DNA of 10,224 bases from Scatosoma sp045128175 (GCA_045128175.1 JBGVRF010000093.1:1-10224); one strand, 5' to 3'. Numbered from the stretch's first letter, positions 1-6,605 are shown. The notes: generated from the letters alone by a model not told the origin. Made by a program: numbers and translations.

Positions 1-10
1 GATAAAATTT

Positions 11-1531
11 ATGAACAAGAAGAACACGAAACGCGCTCTGTTGACGAGTGTATTATCGTTGACGCTTTGCGGCTCGATGCTTGTCGGCACGACGTTCGCT
101 TGGTTCACGGATTCCGTATCCAGCACTAACAACGTCATCACGGCGGGGAACCTCGACGTTGAGCTGTATTACAAAACGAAGCTCGCGGACGATTGGACGT
201 TGCTTGACAACGGACAACCGTTGTTTACGGAAGCTACCCTTTGGGAACCTGGTCACACGGAGGTGGTATATCTGAAGGTCGCCAACGTAGGTAGCTTATC
301 GCTGAAATACCGTTTGGGTATCGACTTGGTAAGCGAAAAGGCAGGTGAAAACGCAGAGGGCGAATTTAAGCTGTCCGAGTATCTGTATACAGGGCTTGCA
401 TGGAGAGGAACGGACGAAAACGACGAAAGAACGTGGGGTACATACGAAACCCGTAAAGATTACGAAGTGCGCGCAACGACGAAATTTTCGGACGTTACGT
501 TAGATATGACAAGTATAGAAGCGCGTGGATATAAGTTCGAGCCGACGCTTCAAGCGAAGGAAGAAGACGAAGTTGCGCTTGTCGTGACGATGCCCGAAAC
601 GGTGGGGAACGAAGCAAACTACGTAAACGACAAAGCCCCGAGGATCACGTTTGGCGTGAATCTTGTCGCGGCGCAAGCAACTGTGGAAAGCGACAGCTTT
701 GACAATTATTATGACAACAATGCTACATACGAAGAAATTGGCGGTAATAATGTCAAAACAGCCGCTGATTTCGTAAATGCACTGACGAATCTTAAAAGTG
801 GCGAAACCGTTAAGTTGATGAACGATATCGAGCTTGCAGATGTAGATATTGTTCTGCAAGATTGGACTGTAACTGGAACTACTGAAGAAAATGGTGCAAC
901 CATCAACGTTGTTGAATATGCGAATAAGGTATACAACGTTGACTTGAACGGTTATGAACTCTCCGCTACCGATCACGCGATTGATCTTCACGGTGGCACT
1001 TTGAATATCAAGAATGGTACTATTTCCGTTGATAGTGTAGATCAGGCAGGCGCGTTTATTTCCGTTGGCGGACACTCTCCTGTTTATAATGCTCATAAGG
1101 CTATGAAGTGTGGACAGAATGAATATAACCCCACATCTGTTCTTAATCTTGAAAATGTAGTATTTGAGGGCACTATGGCTACCAATACAACTGGCATTAC
1201 ATCTGGACAGATTATCGACGTTAATTGTCATGCTCAGGTTCACATTAAGAACTGCAGTTTCAAAATTATGATGGACAATGGCGTATATGCAAACCATATC
1301 GACGTATATAATAACGCCGCAGCTATGATCGAAAAAGCAACTGCTGTTTACATCTATGAAGGCACCAAATTCTACGGTGATCCCACCTTCCAAGCATTCA
1401 AAAATGCTGACAATAGTGACTGGAAGGTAAAAGGCGGCCATTTGGTTTACATCGTTGATGGTTATAAATTGGAAGCGGCACCTATTGCAGACGGCGATAC
1501 ATATGCTTGGTATACCGTTGTAGCTGAATAA
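11..1531 (+). CDS. Exported TasA/CalY-like protein with SipW-type signal peptide and beta-helix-like C-terminal domain
   Basis: A 506-residue exported, probably surface or matrix, protein. Residues 1-30 are a signal peptide: basic N-terminus (NKKNTKR), hydrophobic core, and the TTFAWFTD motif typical of substrates of the SipW-type signal peptidase, with likely cleavage after Ala30. Then comes the family hallmark VSSTNNVITAGNLDVEL. Residues about 31-225 resemble the TasA/CalY beta-sandwich region. From about 235 to 485 the protein is rich in short beta-strand repeats (VDLNGYELSA, LNIKNGTISV, LNLENVVFEG, VHIKNCSF), as in right-handed beta-helix or pectate-lyase-like folds. I see no LPXTG anchor or C-terminal membrane segment. 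Only 10 bases precede the ATG, so its ribosome binding site and any partner sipW gene lie outside the window. Base composition and Asn codon choice change sharply near base 700, at the domain boundary. The domain class is well supported; the exact function is not. Confidence 0.85.
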   Translation: MNKKNTKRALLTSVLSLTLCGSMLVGTTFAWFTDSVSSTNNVITAGNLDVELYYKTKLADDWTLLDNGQPLFTEATLWEPGHTEVVYLKVANVGSLSLKYRLGIDLVSEKAGENAEGEFKLSEYLYTGLAWRGTDENDERTWGTYETRKDYEVRATTKFSDVTLDMTSIEARGYKFEPTLQAKEEDEVALVVTMPETVGNEANYVNDKAPRITFGVNLVAAQATVESDSFDNYYDNNATYEEIGGNNVKTAADFVNALTNLKSGETVKLMNDIELADVDIVLQDWTVTGTTEENGATINVVEYANKVYNVDLNGYELSATDHAIDLHGGTLNIKNGTISVDSVDQAGAFISVGGHSPVYNAHKAMKCGQNEYNPTSVLNLENVVFEGTMATNTTGITSGQIIDVNCHAQVHIKNCSFKIMMDNGVYANHIDVYNNAAAMIEKATAVYIYEGTKFYGDPTFQAFKNADNSDWKVKGGHLVYIVDGYKLEAAPIADGDTYAWYTVVAE

Positions 1532-1573
1532 TCTCGGTCATAAAATAAATTTGCTTTGAAAAATTGAATAATA

Positions 1574-1618
1574 AAAGAACAGACGACGGAAGAAATTTCG
1601 TCGTTTGTTTTTTATTTA
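1574..1618 (+). terminator. Rho-independent terminator after the SipW-type exported protein gene
   Basis: ACAGACGACG (1579-1588) pairs with CGTCGTTTGT (1599-1608) over 10 bp with one G-T wobble. A GAAA-containing loop caps it and a T-rich tract follows at 1608-1618. A-rich bases at 1574-1578 can pair with the first Ts. It lies 43 bases after the stop codon, so it separates this gene from the sugar transporter operon. Confidence 0.85.
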
Positions 1619-1659
1619 GGTATAAAAACCGTCGGGAAAAGCAAAACTATGAGAAATGA

Positions 1660-1683
1660 TTGTCCGAAATACGGACGAGGAGG
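1660..1683 (+). promoter_or_regulatory. Leader hairpin abutting the Shine-Dalgarno of the sugar-binding lipoprotein gene
   Basis: GTCCG (1662-1666) and CGGAC (1672-1676) form a perfect stem around an AAATA loop, extendable by a T-G and a T-A pair. The AGGAGG Shine-Dalgarno (1678-1683) begins at the foot of the stem, 7 bases before the ATG at 1691. The stem does not bury the SD and may simply keep it exposed. No convincing promoter or cre-like operator was found between 1619 and 1690. Confidence 0.4.
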
Positions 1684-1690
1684 AAAGTTT

Positions 1691-2959
1691 ATGAAAAAGA
1701 CGGTAAAATTCGCTTGCGGCGTATTGGCGCTCAGCGCGGCGTTCGGCGTTGTAGGCTGTATGGACAAGGGCAATTCCGCCGATACGGTCAAATTAACGGT
1801 TTGGGTCTCCGAAGCGGATAAGGCGTTCGCAACGGCGGTCGCAGAAGAATTTAAAGCGAAAAATCCCGAAAAGAATTATCAGTTTACGATCGATATTCAA
1901 GGCGAAAACGACGTGGCAACGCGCATTTTGAACGACGTTGAGAACGCGGCGGACGTATTCTCTTACGCCAATGATCAGCTTCCCAAGCTTATCAACGGCG
2001 ACGCGTTGGCTAAGATCGCTGGCGAACGGTTAGAACGCGTAAAAGCTGCTAATTCGGACGCGTCGATGGATTCCGCAACGACGACTGTAAACGGAACGGA
2101 AAGCGTGTACGGAATGCCGTATACGGATAATACGTTCTTTCTGTATTATAACAGCTCCGTTTTGAACACTGAGGACGTAAAGACCTTTGACGGTATCTTG
2201 AGCAAATGCGGAAATGGCAAGCAGTTTGCTTTTCCCATGACGGACGGCTGGTATACGACTTCGTTCTATTTCGGTAAAGACTTGGGGTATCAAGTGGAAT
2301 ATAACGATAACCTTGCGGAAACAAGCATCACCTGTGATTTCGGCAACGAAACGGGCGCGAAGGTCACGGAAGCGATGTGGAATTACGTCAAGGACAGCCG
2401 TTTGAAGGCGGACGCGAACGATTCAAAGATCACGGCAGGCTTTAACGACGGTTCAATCGTTGCCGCGGTATCGGGGATCTGGAACAGAAAGACGATCGAA
2501 AGCTATCTCGGTGATAATTTCGCAGCGGCGAAGCTTCCCACCTATACCTTTAACAAAGGTCAGACGGGCGAAGAACAAGTTCAGCTTGTTTCCTTTGCCG
2601 GATATAAATTGATGGGCGTAAATAATTATTCCAAAAACAAAACGGACGCAATGGATTTTGCAGAATTCTATACGAATAAGGAAAACCAGATCAAGCATTT
2701 CGAAGAGCGTGGTTTCGTGCCGACGGACGTAGAAGCGCGGGCTGACGAAAGAGTGCAGGCGGACTTATGCGCGAAGGCGATCACGGAACAGCTCGGCCAC
2801 AGTAAGATCCAAAAGGACGTACCGTCCACGCTGTGGGTGCCTATGGAAGGGCTGGGCTCGGCAATGGTAACGGGCGCGCAAAACGGAAACTTCGATTTGA
2901 CGGCGCAGTTAAAAGCGTGTGTGGACTCGATCGAAAAGGTTAGCGGAAAAACTCTTTAA
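1691..2959 (+). CDS. Extracellular sugar-binding lipoprotein, maltose/maltodextrin-type (MalE/MdxE-like)
   Basis: A 422-residue substrate-binding lipoprotein of a carbohydrate ABC importer. It would sit outside the membrane and deliver sugar, probably maltodextrin, to the two permeases encoded next. Residues 1-22 are a lipoprotein signal ending in the lipobox VVGC, with Cys23 as the lipidated residue. The mature protein has MalE-family landmarks: KLTVWVSE (34-41), AADVFSYANDQL (about 86-97), YGMPYTDNTFFLYYN, the VQLVSFAGYKLMGVN strand, and an APLWVPM-like segment (STLWVPMEGLGSAM) near the end. The start at 1691 is chosen over an in-frame ATG at 1649 because AGGAGG lies 7 bases before it and the lipoprotein signal begins there. 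The family and operon position support sugar binding; the exact sugar is inferred. Confidence 0.88.
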   Translation: MKKTVKFACGVLALSAAFGVVGCMDKGNSADTVKLTVWVSEADKAFATAVAEEFKAKNPEKNYQFTIDIQGENDVATRILNDVENAADVFSYANDQLPKLINGDALAKIAGERLERVKAANSDASMDSATTTVNGTESVYGMPYTDNTFFLYYNSSVLNTEDVKTFDGILSKCGNGKQFAFPMTDGWYTTSFYFGKDLGYQVEYNDNLAETSITCDFGNETGAKVTEAMWNYVKDSRLKADANDSKITAGFNDGSIVAAVSGIWNRKTIESYLGDNFAAAKLPTYTFNKGQTGEEQVQLVSFAGYKLMGVNNYSKNKTDAMDFAEFYTNKENQIKHFEERGFVPTDVEARADERVQADLCAKAITEQLGHSKIQKDVPSTLWVPMEGLGSAMVTGAQNGNFDLTAQLKACVDSIEKVSGKTL

Positions 2960-2985
2960 AAAGCAAAAATGACGGAGGAGAGAAG

Positions 2986-4389
2986 GTGAAAGAAAAAAAA
3001 GAAAATCTGACGGGATCGAAAACGGGCAAAGATCTGATCAACGCCTTTAAAAACGGGTCGGGCTTCACCCGTCTCTCCTTTTTGATTATGGGCTTTGGAC
3101 AGATCGCCGGAGGTCAGATCGCAAAAGGGCTGTTCTATCTTCTTATACAGACGGCGTTTATCCTGTATATGATCTTTTTCGGCGGCCGATATATCGGGCA
3201 TCTGTTTTCGGGCGATCTTGGCACAAAGCTTGCAGGCGAAGAGTGGAACGAAGAATTGCAGATATTCGAAAAGATAAAGGGCGACAATAGCTTTCTGATC
3301 TTGCTGTACGGCGTAGTCAGTCTTGTGATCATTGCGCTGTTTCTCGTTCTTTGGGCGATGAACGTCAAAGGAAACTATGAAAACGACAAACGTCGGGCGG
3401 CGGGGGTGTCCCTTGCAACCTTAAATGAAGATATCCGTTTGTTGTTGAACGAGCGTTTCTACGTGCCGCTGCTACTGTTGCCGTTTTTGGGACTGTTGGT
3501 CTTTACTGTGATGCCGCTTATCTTCATGGTATTGATCGCATTTACCAATTACGATTACGCGCATATGCCGCCCGGAAAGCTTTTTGATTGGGTCGGCATC
3601 AGCAATTTCAAGACGATGTTTTCTCTTTCGGGCGGTACTTCGGGTTTTGCGTTCGTATTCCTGCGCGTACTGGCATGGACGTTCGTCTGGGCGTTTTTTG
3701 CAACGTTTACAAACTATTTTTTGGGGCTTATTATCGCGTTGCTCATCAATAAAAAAGGAATACGACTGAAAGCGCTTTGGCGTACGCTGTTCGTGGTGGC
3801 GATCGCTGTGCCGCAATTCGTCACGCTGCTTTTAATGCAGAAGATCCTTGACGGGGACGGTATCTTGAACAAGATCCTCGGCACAAATATCTTATGGCTG
3901 ACCGATCAAAGGAATTTTTCTTTGTTGCCGCGTGTGATGATCATTCTCGTCAACATCTGGATCGGCGTACCGTATACGCTGTTGATGTGTTCGGGCATAC
4001 TCATGAACATTCCTGCGGATTATTACGAAGCGGCAAGGATAGACGGCGCGTCGCCTATAAGGATATTTTTCCATATCACGTTGCCGTATATGTTGCATAT
4101 CACGACGCCCTATCTGATCACGCAATTCGTCGGAAATATAAACAATTTCAACGTCATATGGTTGCTGACGGGTGGCGGTCCCGTTGACAACGTTTATTAC
4201 GGCGGCGGCACGCAGGCGCAATCGACCGACCTTCTGGTTACGTGGCTCTACCGCTTAACGACCGACCAAAATCCGAAATATAACGTTGCTTCGGTAATCG
4301 GTATAATTATCTTCGTCATCAGCGCAGCACTGTCTCTGATCACGTTCAACCGAACTTCCGCAGCAAAAAGTGAGGAGGTGTTTCAATAG
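2986..4389 (+). CDS. Sugar ABC transporter permease, MalF/MdxF-like
   Basis: A 467-residue inner-membrane permease, one half of the translocation channel of the maltodextrin-type importer. It starts with GTG at 2986, six bases after a GGAGGAG Shine-Dalgarno and 26 bases after the binding-protein gene. The N-terminal 130 residues hold extra hydrophobic segments (SFLIMGFGQIAGGQIAKGLFYLLIQ, split here at about 31-55, and about 102-125), as in Gram-positive MalF/MdxF proteins. The core binding-protein-dependent permease domain covers about 160-455. The cytoplasmic EAA loop, YYEAARIDGASPIRI then TLP (about 346-367), docks the ATPase. Maltodextrin-family signs include FNVIWLLTGGGP (about 388-399) and the long loop after it. 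No ATPase gene follows, so a shared MsmX/MsmK-type ATPase encoded elsewhere is expected. Confidence 0.9.
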   Translation: MKEKKENLTGSKTGKDLINAFKNGSGFTRLSFLIMGFGQIAGGQIAKGLFYLLIQTAFILYMIFFGGRYIGHLFSGDLGTKLAGEEWNEELQIFEKIKGDNSFLILLYGVVSLVIIALFLVLWAMNVKGNYENDKRRAAGVSLATLNEDIRLLLNERFYVPLLLLPFLGLLVFTVMPLIFMVLIAFTNYDYAHMPPGKLFDWVGISNFKTMFSLSGGTSGFAFVFLRVLAWTFVWAFFATFTNYFLGLIIALLINKKGIRLKALWRTLFVVAIAVPQFVTLLLMQKILDGDGILNKILGTNILWLTDQRNFSLLPRVMIILVNIWIGVPYTLLMCSGILMNIPADYYEAARIDGASPIRIFFHITLPYMLHITTPYLITQFVGNINNFNVIWLLTGGGPVDNVYYGGGTQAQSTDLLVTWLYRLTTDQNPKYNVASVIGIIIFVISAALSLITFNRTSAAKSEEVFQ

Positions 4390-5249
4390 TGCAGAAAAAT
4401 ATTGCAAAAATCGGAAAACACGCTTCGGATATCGTCGTTTATGCGCTACTTGCCACGTTGGGTGTTATATGGGTGTTGCCGATTTGCTATCTGATCTATA
4501 CGGCGTTTCGCGTAACGCCGTCTACGGGCATCATCAATACGTTGATCCCCGACAATTTACAGCTCGGCTTCGGCAATTTTGTCCGACTGTTCAAGGATAC
4601 GATGTTTACGCGTTGGCTGTTGAATACTCTTTTGGTCGCGACTTGTTCATGCGCTTTAACAACTCTGTTTATTCTTATGGTCAGCTACGCGCTTTCAAGG
4701 CTGCGTTTCCGCCTCCGCAAGCCGATCATGAATATACTACTCGTTTTGGGTATGTTCCCCGGATTTATGAGTATGATCGCTGTGTACTTCATCTTAAAAG
4801 CGATGGGACTCACAAACTCGCTTTTGGCATTGATCCTTGTGTATTCGGGTAGTGCGGCGTTATCTTATTATATCTGCAAAGGATTTTTCGATACGGTACC
4901 GCGGGCGATGGAAGAGGCGGCGATATTGGACGGCGCCAGCCAGCCGATCGTCTTTTGGCGGATCATTTTGCCGATGGCAAAGCCGATTATCGTTTATACG
5001 GTATTGACGTCGTTCATTTCACCTTGGTGCGATTTTATCTTTGTCAACACTATCATCAGCGACCGCAATCTGTATACGGTTTCATTGGGCTTGTATAAGA
5101 TGATCAATGCGGAAAAGAACAGCTTCAATGACAACTTCACAGTCTTTTGCGCGGGCGCATTCGTCGTCGGCGCGATCATCGTGACGTTATTTATGAGTAT
5201 GCAACGCTATTACGTGGAAGGCGTGACAAGCGGTGCTGTCAAAGGATAG
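4389..5249 (+). CDS. Sugar ABC transporter permease, MalG/MdxG-like
   Basis: A 286-residue permease, partner of the MalF-like protein. Its GTG start shares the G of the preceding TAG stop (TAGTG), and AGGAGG at 4373-4378 lies ten bases upstream, so the two permeases are translationally coupled. It has about six hydrophobic segments. The EAA loop reads MEEAAILDGAS (174-184) with the conserved LP at 194-195. The sequence SPWCDFIFV (211-219) and the C-terminus YYVEGVTSGAVKG match the MalG/maltodextrin subgroup, which strengthens the substrate call for the operon. Its stop lies only 33 bases before the insertion sequence, and no complete terminator is visible in that gap. Confidence 0.9.
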   Translation: MQKNIAKIGKHASDIVVYALLATLGVIWVLPICYLIYTAFRVTPSTGIINTLIPDNLQLGFGNFVRLFKDTMFTRWLLNTLLVATCSCALTTLFILMVSYALSRLRFRLRKPIMNILLVLGMFPGFMSMIAVYFILKAMGLTNSLLALILVYSGSAALSYYICKGFFDTVPRAMEEAAILDGASQPIVFWRIILPMAKPIIVYTVLTSFISPWCDFIFVNTIISDRNLYTVSLGLYKMINAEKNSFNDNFTVFCAGAFVVGAIIVTLFMSMQRYYVEGVTSGAVKG

Positions 5250-5282
5250 ATACGGTATTAAGAAAAGGGCTGTCGCGGGAAG

Positions 5283-5310
5283 TGATATGCACCCCAAAAG
5301 TTAGACAAAC
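5283..5310 (+). repeat. Left terminal inverted repeat of the IS
   Basis: Aligned without gaps to the complement of 6556-6583, 22 of 28 positions match. The conserved blocks are TGA, ACCCCAAA and TTAGACAAA. The terminal TG...CA dinucleotides fit IS3-family ends. The repeat is also the 5' arm and loop of the hairpin at 5285-5326. Confidence 0.85.
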
Positions 5311-5326
5311 TTTTGTAGGTGCATAT
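5285..5326 (+). promoter_or_regulatory. IS left-end hairpin that buries the orfA ribosome binding site
   Basis: ATATGCACC (5285-5293) pairs perfectly with GGTGCATAT (5318-5326). After a small 1x2 internal loop, CAAAAGTT (5295-5302) pairs perfectly with AACTTTTG (5308-5315) around the loop AGACA. The orfA Shine-Dalgarno AGGTG (5317-5321) is almost wholly inside the 3' arm. RNA starting upstream of the IS would carry both arms and hide the SD; RNA starting inside the left end would lack the 5' arm. Five Ts follow at 5326-5330, so the structure could also end some sugar-operon transcripts. The pairing is seen; the function is inferred. Confidence 0.65.
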
Positions 5327-5330
5327 TTTT

Positions 5331-5717
5331 ATGAAAAAGAAAGGAAGAAAGAACAAAAAATACTCGCCAGAATTTAAATTATCTGTTATACTAGATATGC
5401 GAGAACATCATTATAGTTATCATGAAACCGTTCGCAAATACAATTTAGGTAATGCAGAAACGGGTGGCGCAAGAGCAATGATACAAAGATGGGAACGCAA
5501 ATATTTAGAAGAAGGTATAGAAGGCTTGACAAAAGATAATCGTGGTCGCCCAACCATAAACGGTAAAAAACGTGGTCGTCCAGCTAAGTTGGATAAGCAA
5601 GTAGAAGAAGATTTAATCGCAGAAAATCAACGACTTAGAATGGAGATAGAATACCTAAAAAAACTGAGTGCCTTAGTACTTGCGGAAGAGCAAAAGAACG
5701 GGAAAAGGCGTTCATAA
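5331..5717 (+). CDS. IS3-family transposase OrfA (IS150-type, helix-turn-helix)
   Basis: A 128-residue DNA-binding subunit that recognises the IS ends. The ATG at 5331 is preceded at 9 bases by AGGTG; a GTG at 5319 is in frame but lies inside that SD. Residues about 11-60 form the helix-turn-helix region (KYSPEFKLSVILDM to IQRWERKYLEEGIEGL). Two RGRP cores at 71-74 and 81-84 resemble AT-hook motifs. Residues about 93-118 (EDLIAENQRLRMEIEYLKKL) form a leucine-zipper-like coiled coil used for multimerisation in this family. The coil ends at the slippery site, so part of the ribosomes would shift to frame -1 and make the OrfAB fusion; the rest end at the TAA at 5715-5717. Confidence 0.9.
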   Translation: MKKKGRKNKKYSPEFKLSVILDMREHHYSYHETVRKYNLGNAETGGARAMIQRWERKYLEEGIEGLTKDNRGRPTINGKKRGRPAKLDKQVEEDLIAENQRLRMEIEYLKKLSALVLAEEQKNGKRRS

Positions 5718-5733
5718 TCTCTGAACTAAGGCA
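5657..5733 (+). other. Programmed -1 ribosomal frameshift signal (slippery heptamer plus downstream RNA stem)
   Basis: Seven As at 5657-5663 are phased as A_AAA_AAA in the orfA frame, following codon CTA. Five bases later TGCCTTAGT (5669-5677) is perfectly complementary to ACTAAGGCA (5725-5733). Within that loop GAACG (5696-5700) pairs with CGTTC (5709-5713) around GGAAAAGG. The -1 frame is open from 5663 to the orfB stop. Slippery A-runs with a stimulatory stem are established for IS3-family elements. The predicted fusion is 111 OrfA residues plus 295 OrfB-frame residues, 406 in all. Confidence 0.85.
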
Positions 5734-6550
5734 GAAATATCCGCTTAAAGATTTGCTTTTATTATCTAAACTTCCCCGAAGTACGTACTACTATTACTTA
5801 AAACAAGGCAAGAAACAAGATAAGTATTTCGTAGAAAAGCAAGAAATAAGTGAAATCTTTGAAATGAATAAAGCTCGTTACGGGTATAGGCGTATTCTCG
5901 CTATTTTACGGCAAAAAGGTTATATCATCAATCATAAAACGGTGTTAAAGCTAATGAAAAATCTTAATTTGCAAGCAAAACAAAGGAAATCCAAGTACAA
6001 GTCTTATAAAGGCGAAGTCGGGAAAGTGGCGGATAATCTCTTAAAGAGAAACTTTACAGCAGAGAAACCGTTCGAGAAACTAACAACGGACGTAACAGAG
6101 TTTTCCGTATGCAACGAGAAAGTATATCTTTCTCCTATAATGGATTTATATAACCGAGAGATTATATCTTATTCAATTTCCAAGAGTCCGAACTTTTTGC
6201 AAACAAGAGAAATGTTGCAAGGATTGTTTGAAAAACTTCCCGAAGGAGCAACACCGTTATTACATTCGGATCAGGGTTGGCAATATCAAATGCGAGAATT
6301 TCAACATATGCTTGCCGAGCACAATATAAAGCAAAGCATGTCAAGGAAAGGCAACTGTTTGGACAACAGTAGCATGGAAAATTTTTTCGGAAGATTGAAA
6401 ACGGAGATGTTTTATGGGGAAACGTTCCAAAGTACGGATGAATTCATCCGTACTTTGGAGGAATACCTTTGGTATTACAATAATGAGAGAATTTCTCTTA
6501 AATTAAAAGGAATGAGCCCTGTACAGTACAGAACTCATTTGCAAATTTAA
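5663..6550 (+). CDS. IS3-family transposase OrfB (DDE integrase core), expressed by -1 frameshift from orfA
   Basis: The catalytic part of the transposase. The open frame starts at the slip site; the first possible initiation codon inside it is a TTG at 5753 without a good SD, so expression as an OrfAB fusion is more likely than independent initiation. Counting from that TTG there are 265 residues: an HTH_21-type N-terminal region (YYYYLKQGK, then ARYGYRRI at about 41-48) and an integrase core with catalytic Asp113 (TTDVTEF), Asp173 (LLHSDQGWQY) and Glu209 (SSMENFFGRLKTE). Exactly 35 residues separate the last two, the classic D35E spacing. The C-terminus YYNNERISLKLKGMSPVQYR is also canonical. 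No internal stop or frameshift is visible, so the enzyme looks functional. Confidence 0.92.
   Translation, partial: TECLSTCGRAKEREKAFIISELRQKYPLKDLLLLSKLPRSTYYYYLKQGKKQDKYFVEKQEISEIFEMNKARYGYRRILAILRQKGYIINHKTVLKLMKNLNLQAKQRKSKYKSYKGEVGKVADNLLKRNFTAEKPFEKLTTDVTEFSVCNEKVYLSPIMDLYNREIISYSISKSPNFLQTREMLQGLFEKLPEGATPLLHSDQGWQYQMREFQHMLAEHNIKQSMSRKGNCLDNSSMENFFGRLKTEMFYGETFQSTDEFIRTLEEYLWYYNNERISLKLKGMSPVQYRTHLQI
6426..6459. repeat. Perfect 34-bp palindrome inside orfB
   Basis: The 17-base half TCCAAAGTACGGATGAA (6426-6442) is followed without a spacer by its exact reverse complement (6443-6459), centred on GAATTC. It lies in the orfB coding sequence and encodes FQSTDEFIRTLEE-like residues that look normal for the family. 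It could form a strong hairpin in sense or antisense RNA, or a cruciform in DNA. No T-tract follows, so it is not a standard terminator. Confidence 0.95.
6462..6539. repeat. Cluster of three further inverted repeats at the 3' end of orfB
   Basis: AATACC (6462-6467) and GGTATT (6471-6476) flank TTT. AGAGAA (6486-6491) and TTCTCT (6493-6498) flank a single T. AATGAG (6511-6516) and CTCATT (6534-6539) enclose CTGTAC-A-GTACAG (6519-6531), with a two-base mismatch between the stems. All lie in coding sequence directly after the 34-bp palindrome, making the last 115 bases of orfB almost continuous self-complementary blocks. Confidence 0.8.
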
Positions 6551-6555
6551 TATTT

Positions 6556-6583
6556 TTTTGTCTAAACTTTGGGGTTCACTTCA
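6556..6583 (-). repeat. Right terminal inverted repeat of the IS
   Basis: Read on the minus strand it begins TGAAGTGAACCCC and continues through TTTAGACAAA, matching 22 of 28 positions of the left end. It starts six bases after the orfB stop. Unlike the left end it has no nearby complement and forms no comparable hairpin. Confidence 0.85.
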
Positions 6584-6605
6584 AAATCTCTTAAAGGCCC
6601 TTGGG

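Larger units (their letters stand above)
5283..6583 (+). mobile_element. IS3-family (IS150-like) insertion sequence, apparently complete
   Basis: A 1301-bp element bounded by terminal inverted repeats (TGATATGCACCCC at left; TGAAGTGAACCCC as the complement at right). It carries orfA and orfB in the -1 arrangement of the family, a slippery heptamer and an intact DDE triad, so it could still be active. It is more AT-rich than the transporter genes around it. It lies between convergent operons: 33 bases after the malG-like stop (5250-5282) and 22 bases before the NitT/TauT permease stop (6584-6605). The adjoining triplets are AAG on the left and AAA on the right, so there is no exact target duplication. 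Neither flank holds a complete terminator. Confidence 0.92.

Noticed and set aside
500..1441. A 313-codon open frame on the minus strand opposite the exported protein gene
   Set aside because: It lacks a recognisable domain or signal, and the plus-strand frame has a clear signal peptide and family motifs. It looks like a by-product of codon bias.
1532..1690. A promoter or catabolite-repression site for the sugar operon
   Set aside because: TATAAA at 1622-1627 has no acceptable -35 at proper spacing, and no sequence fits a cre palindrome. The promoter remains unlocated.
4370..4852. A 160-codon frame overlapping the end of malF-like and start of malG-like
   Set aside because: It is a shifted-frame shadow of a permease with clear EAA and C-terminal motifs.
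5301..5329. An internal transposase promoter (TAGACA, 16 bases, TATTTT)
   Set aside because: It would start transcription downstream of the orfA ATG at 5331 and so could not express orfA.
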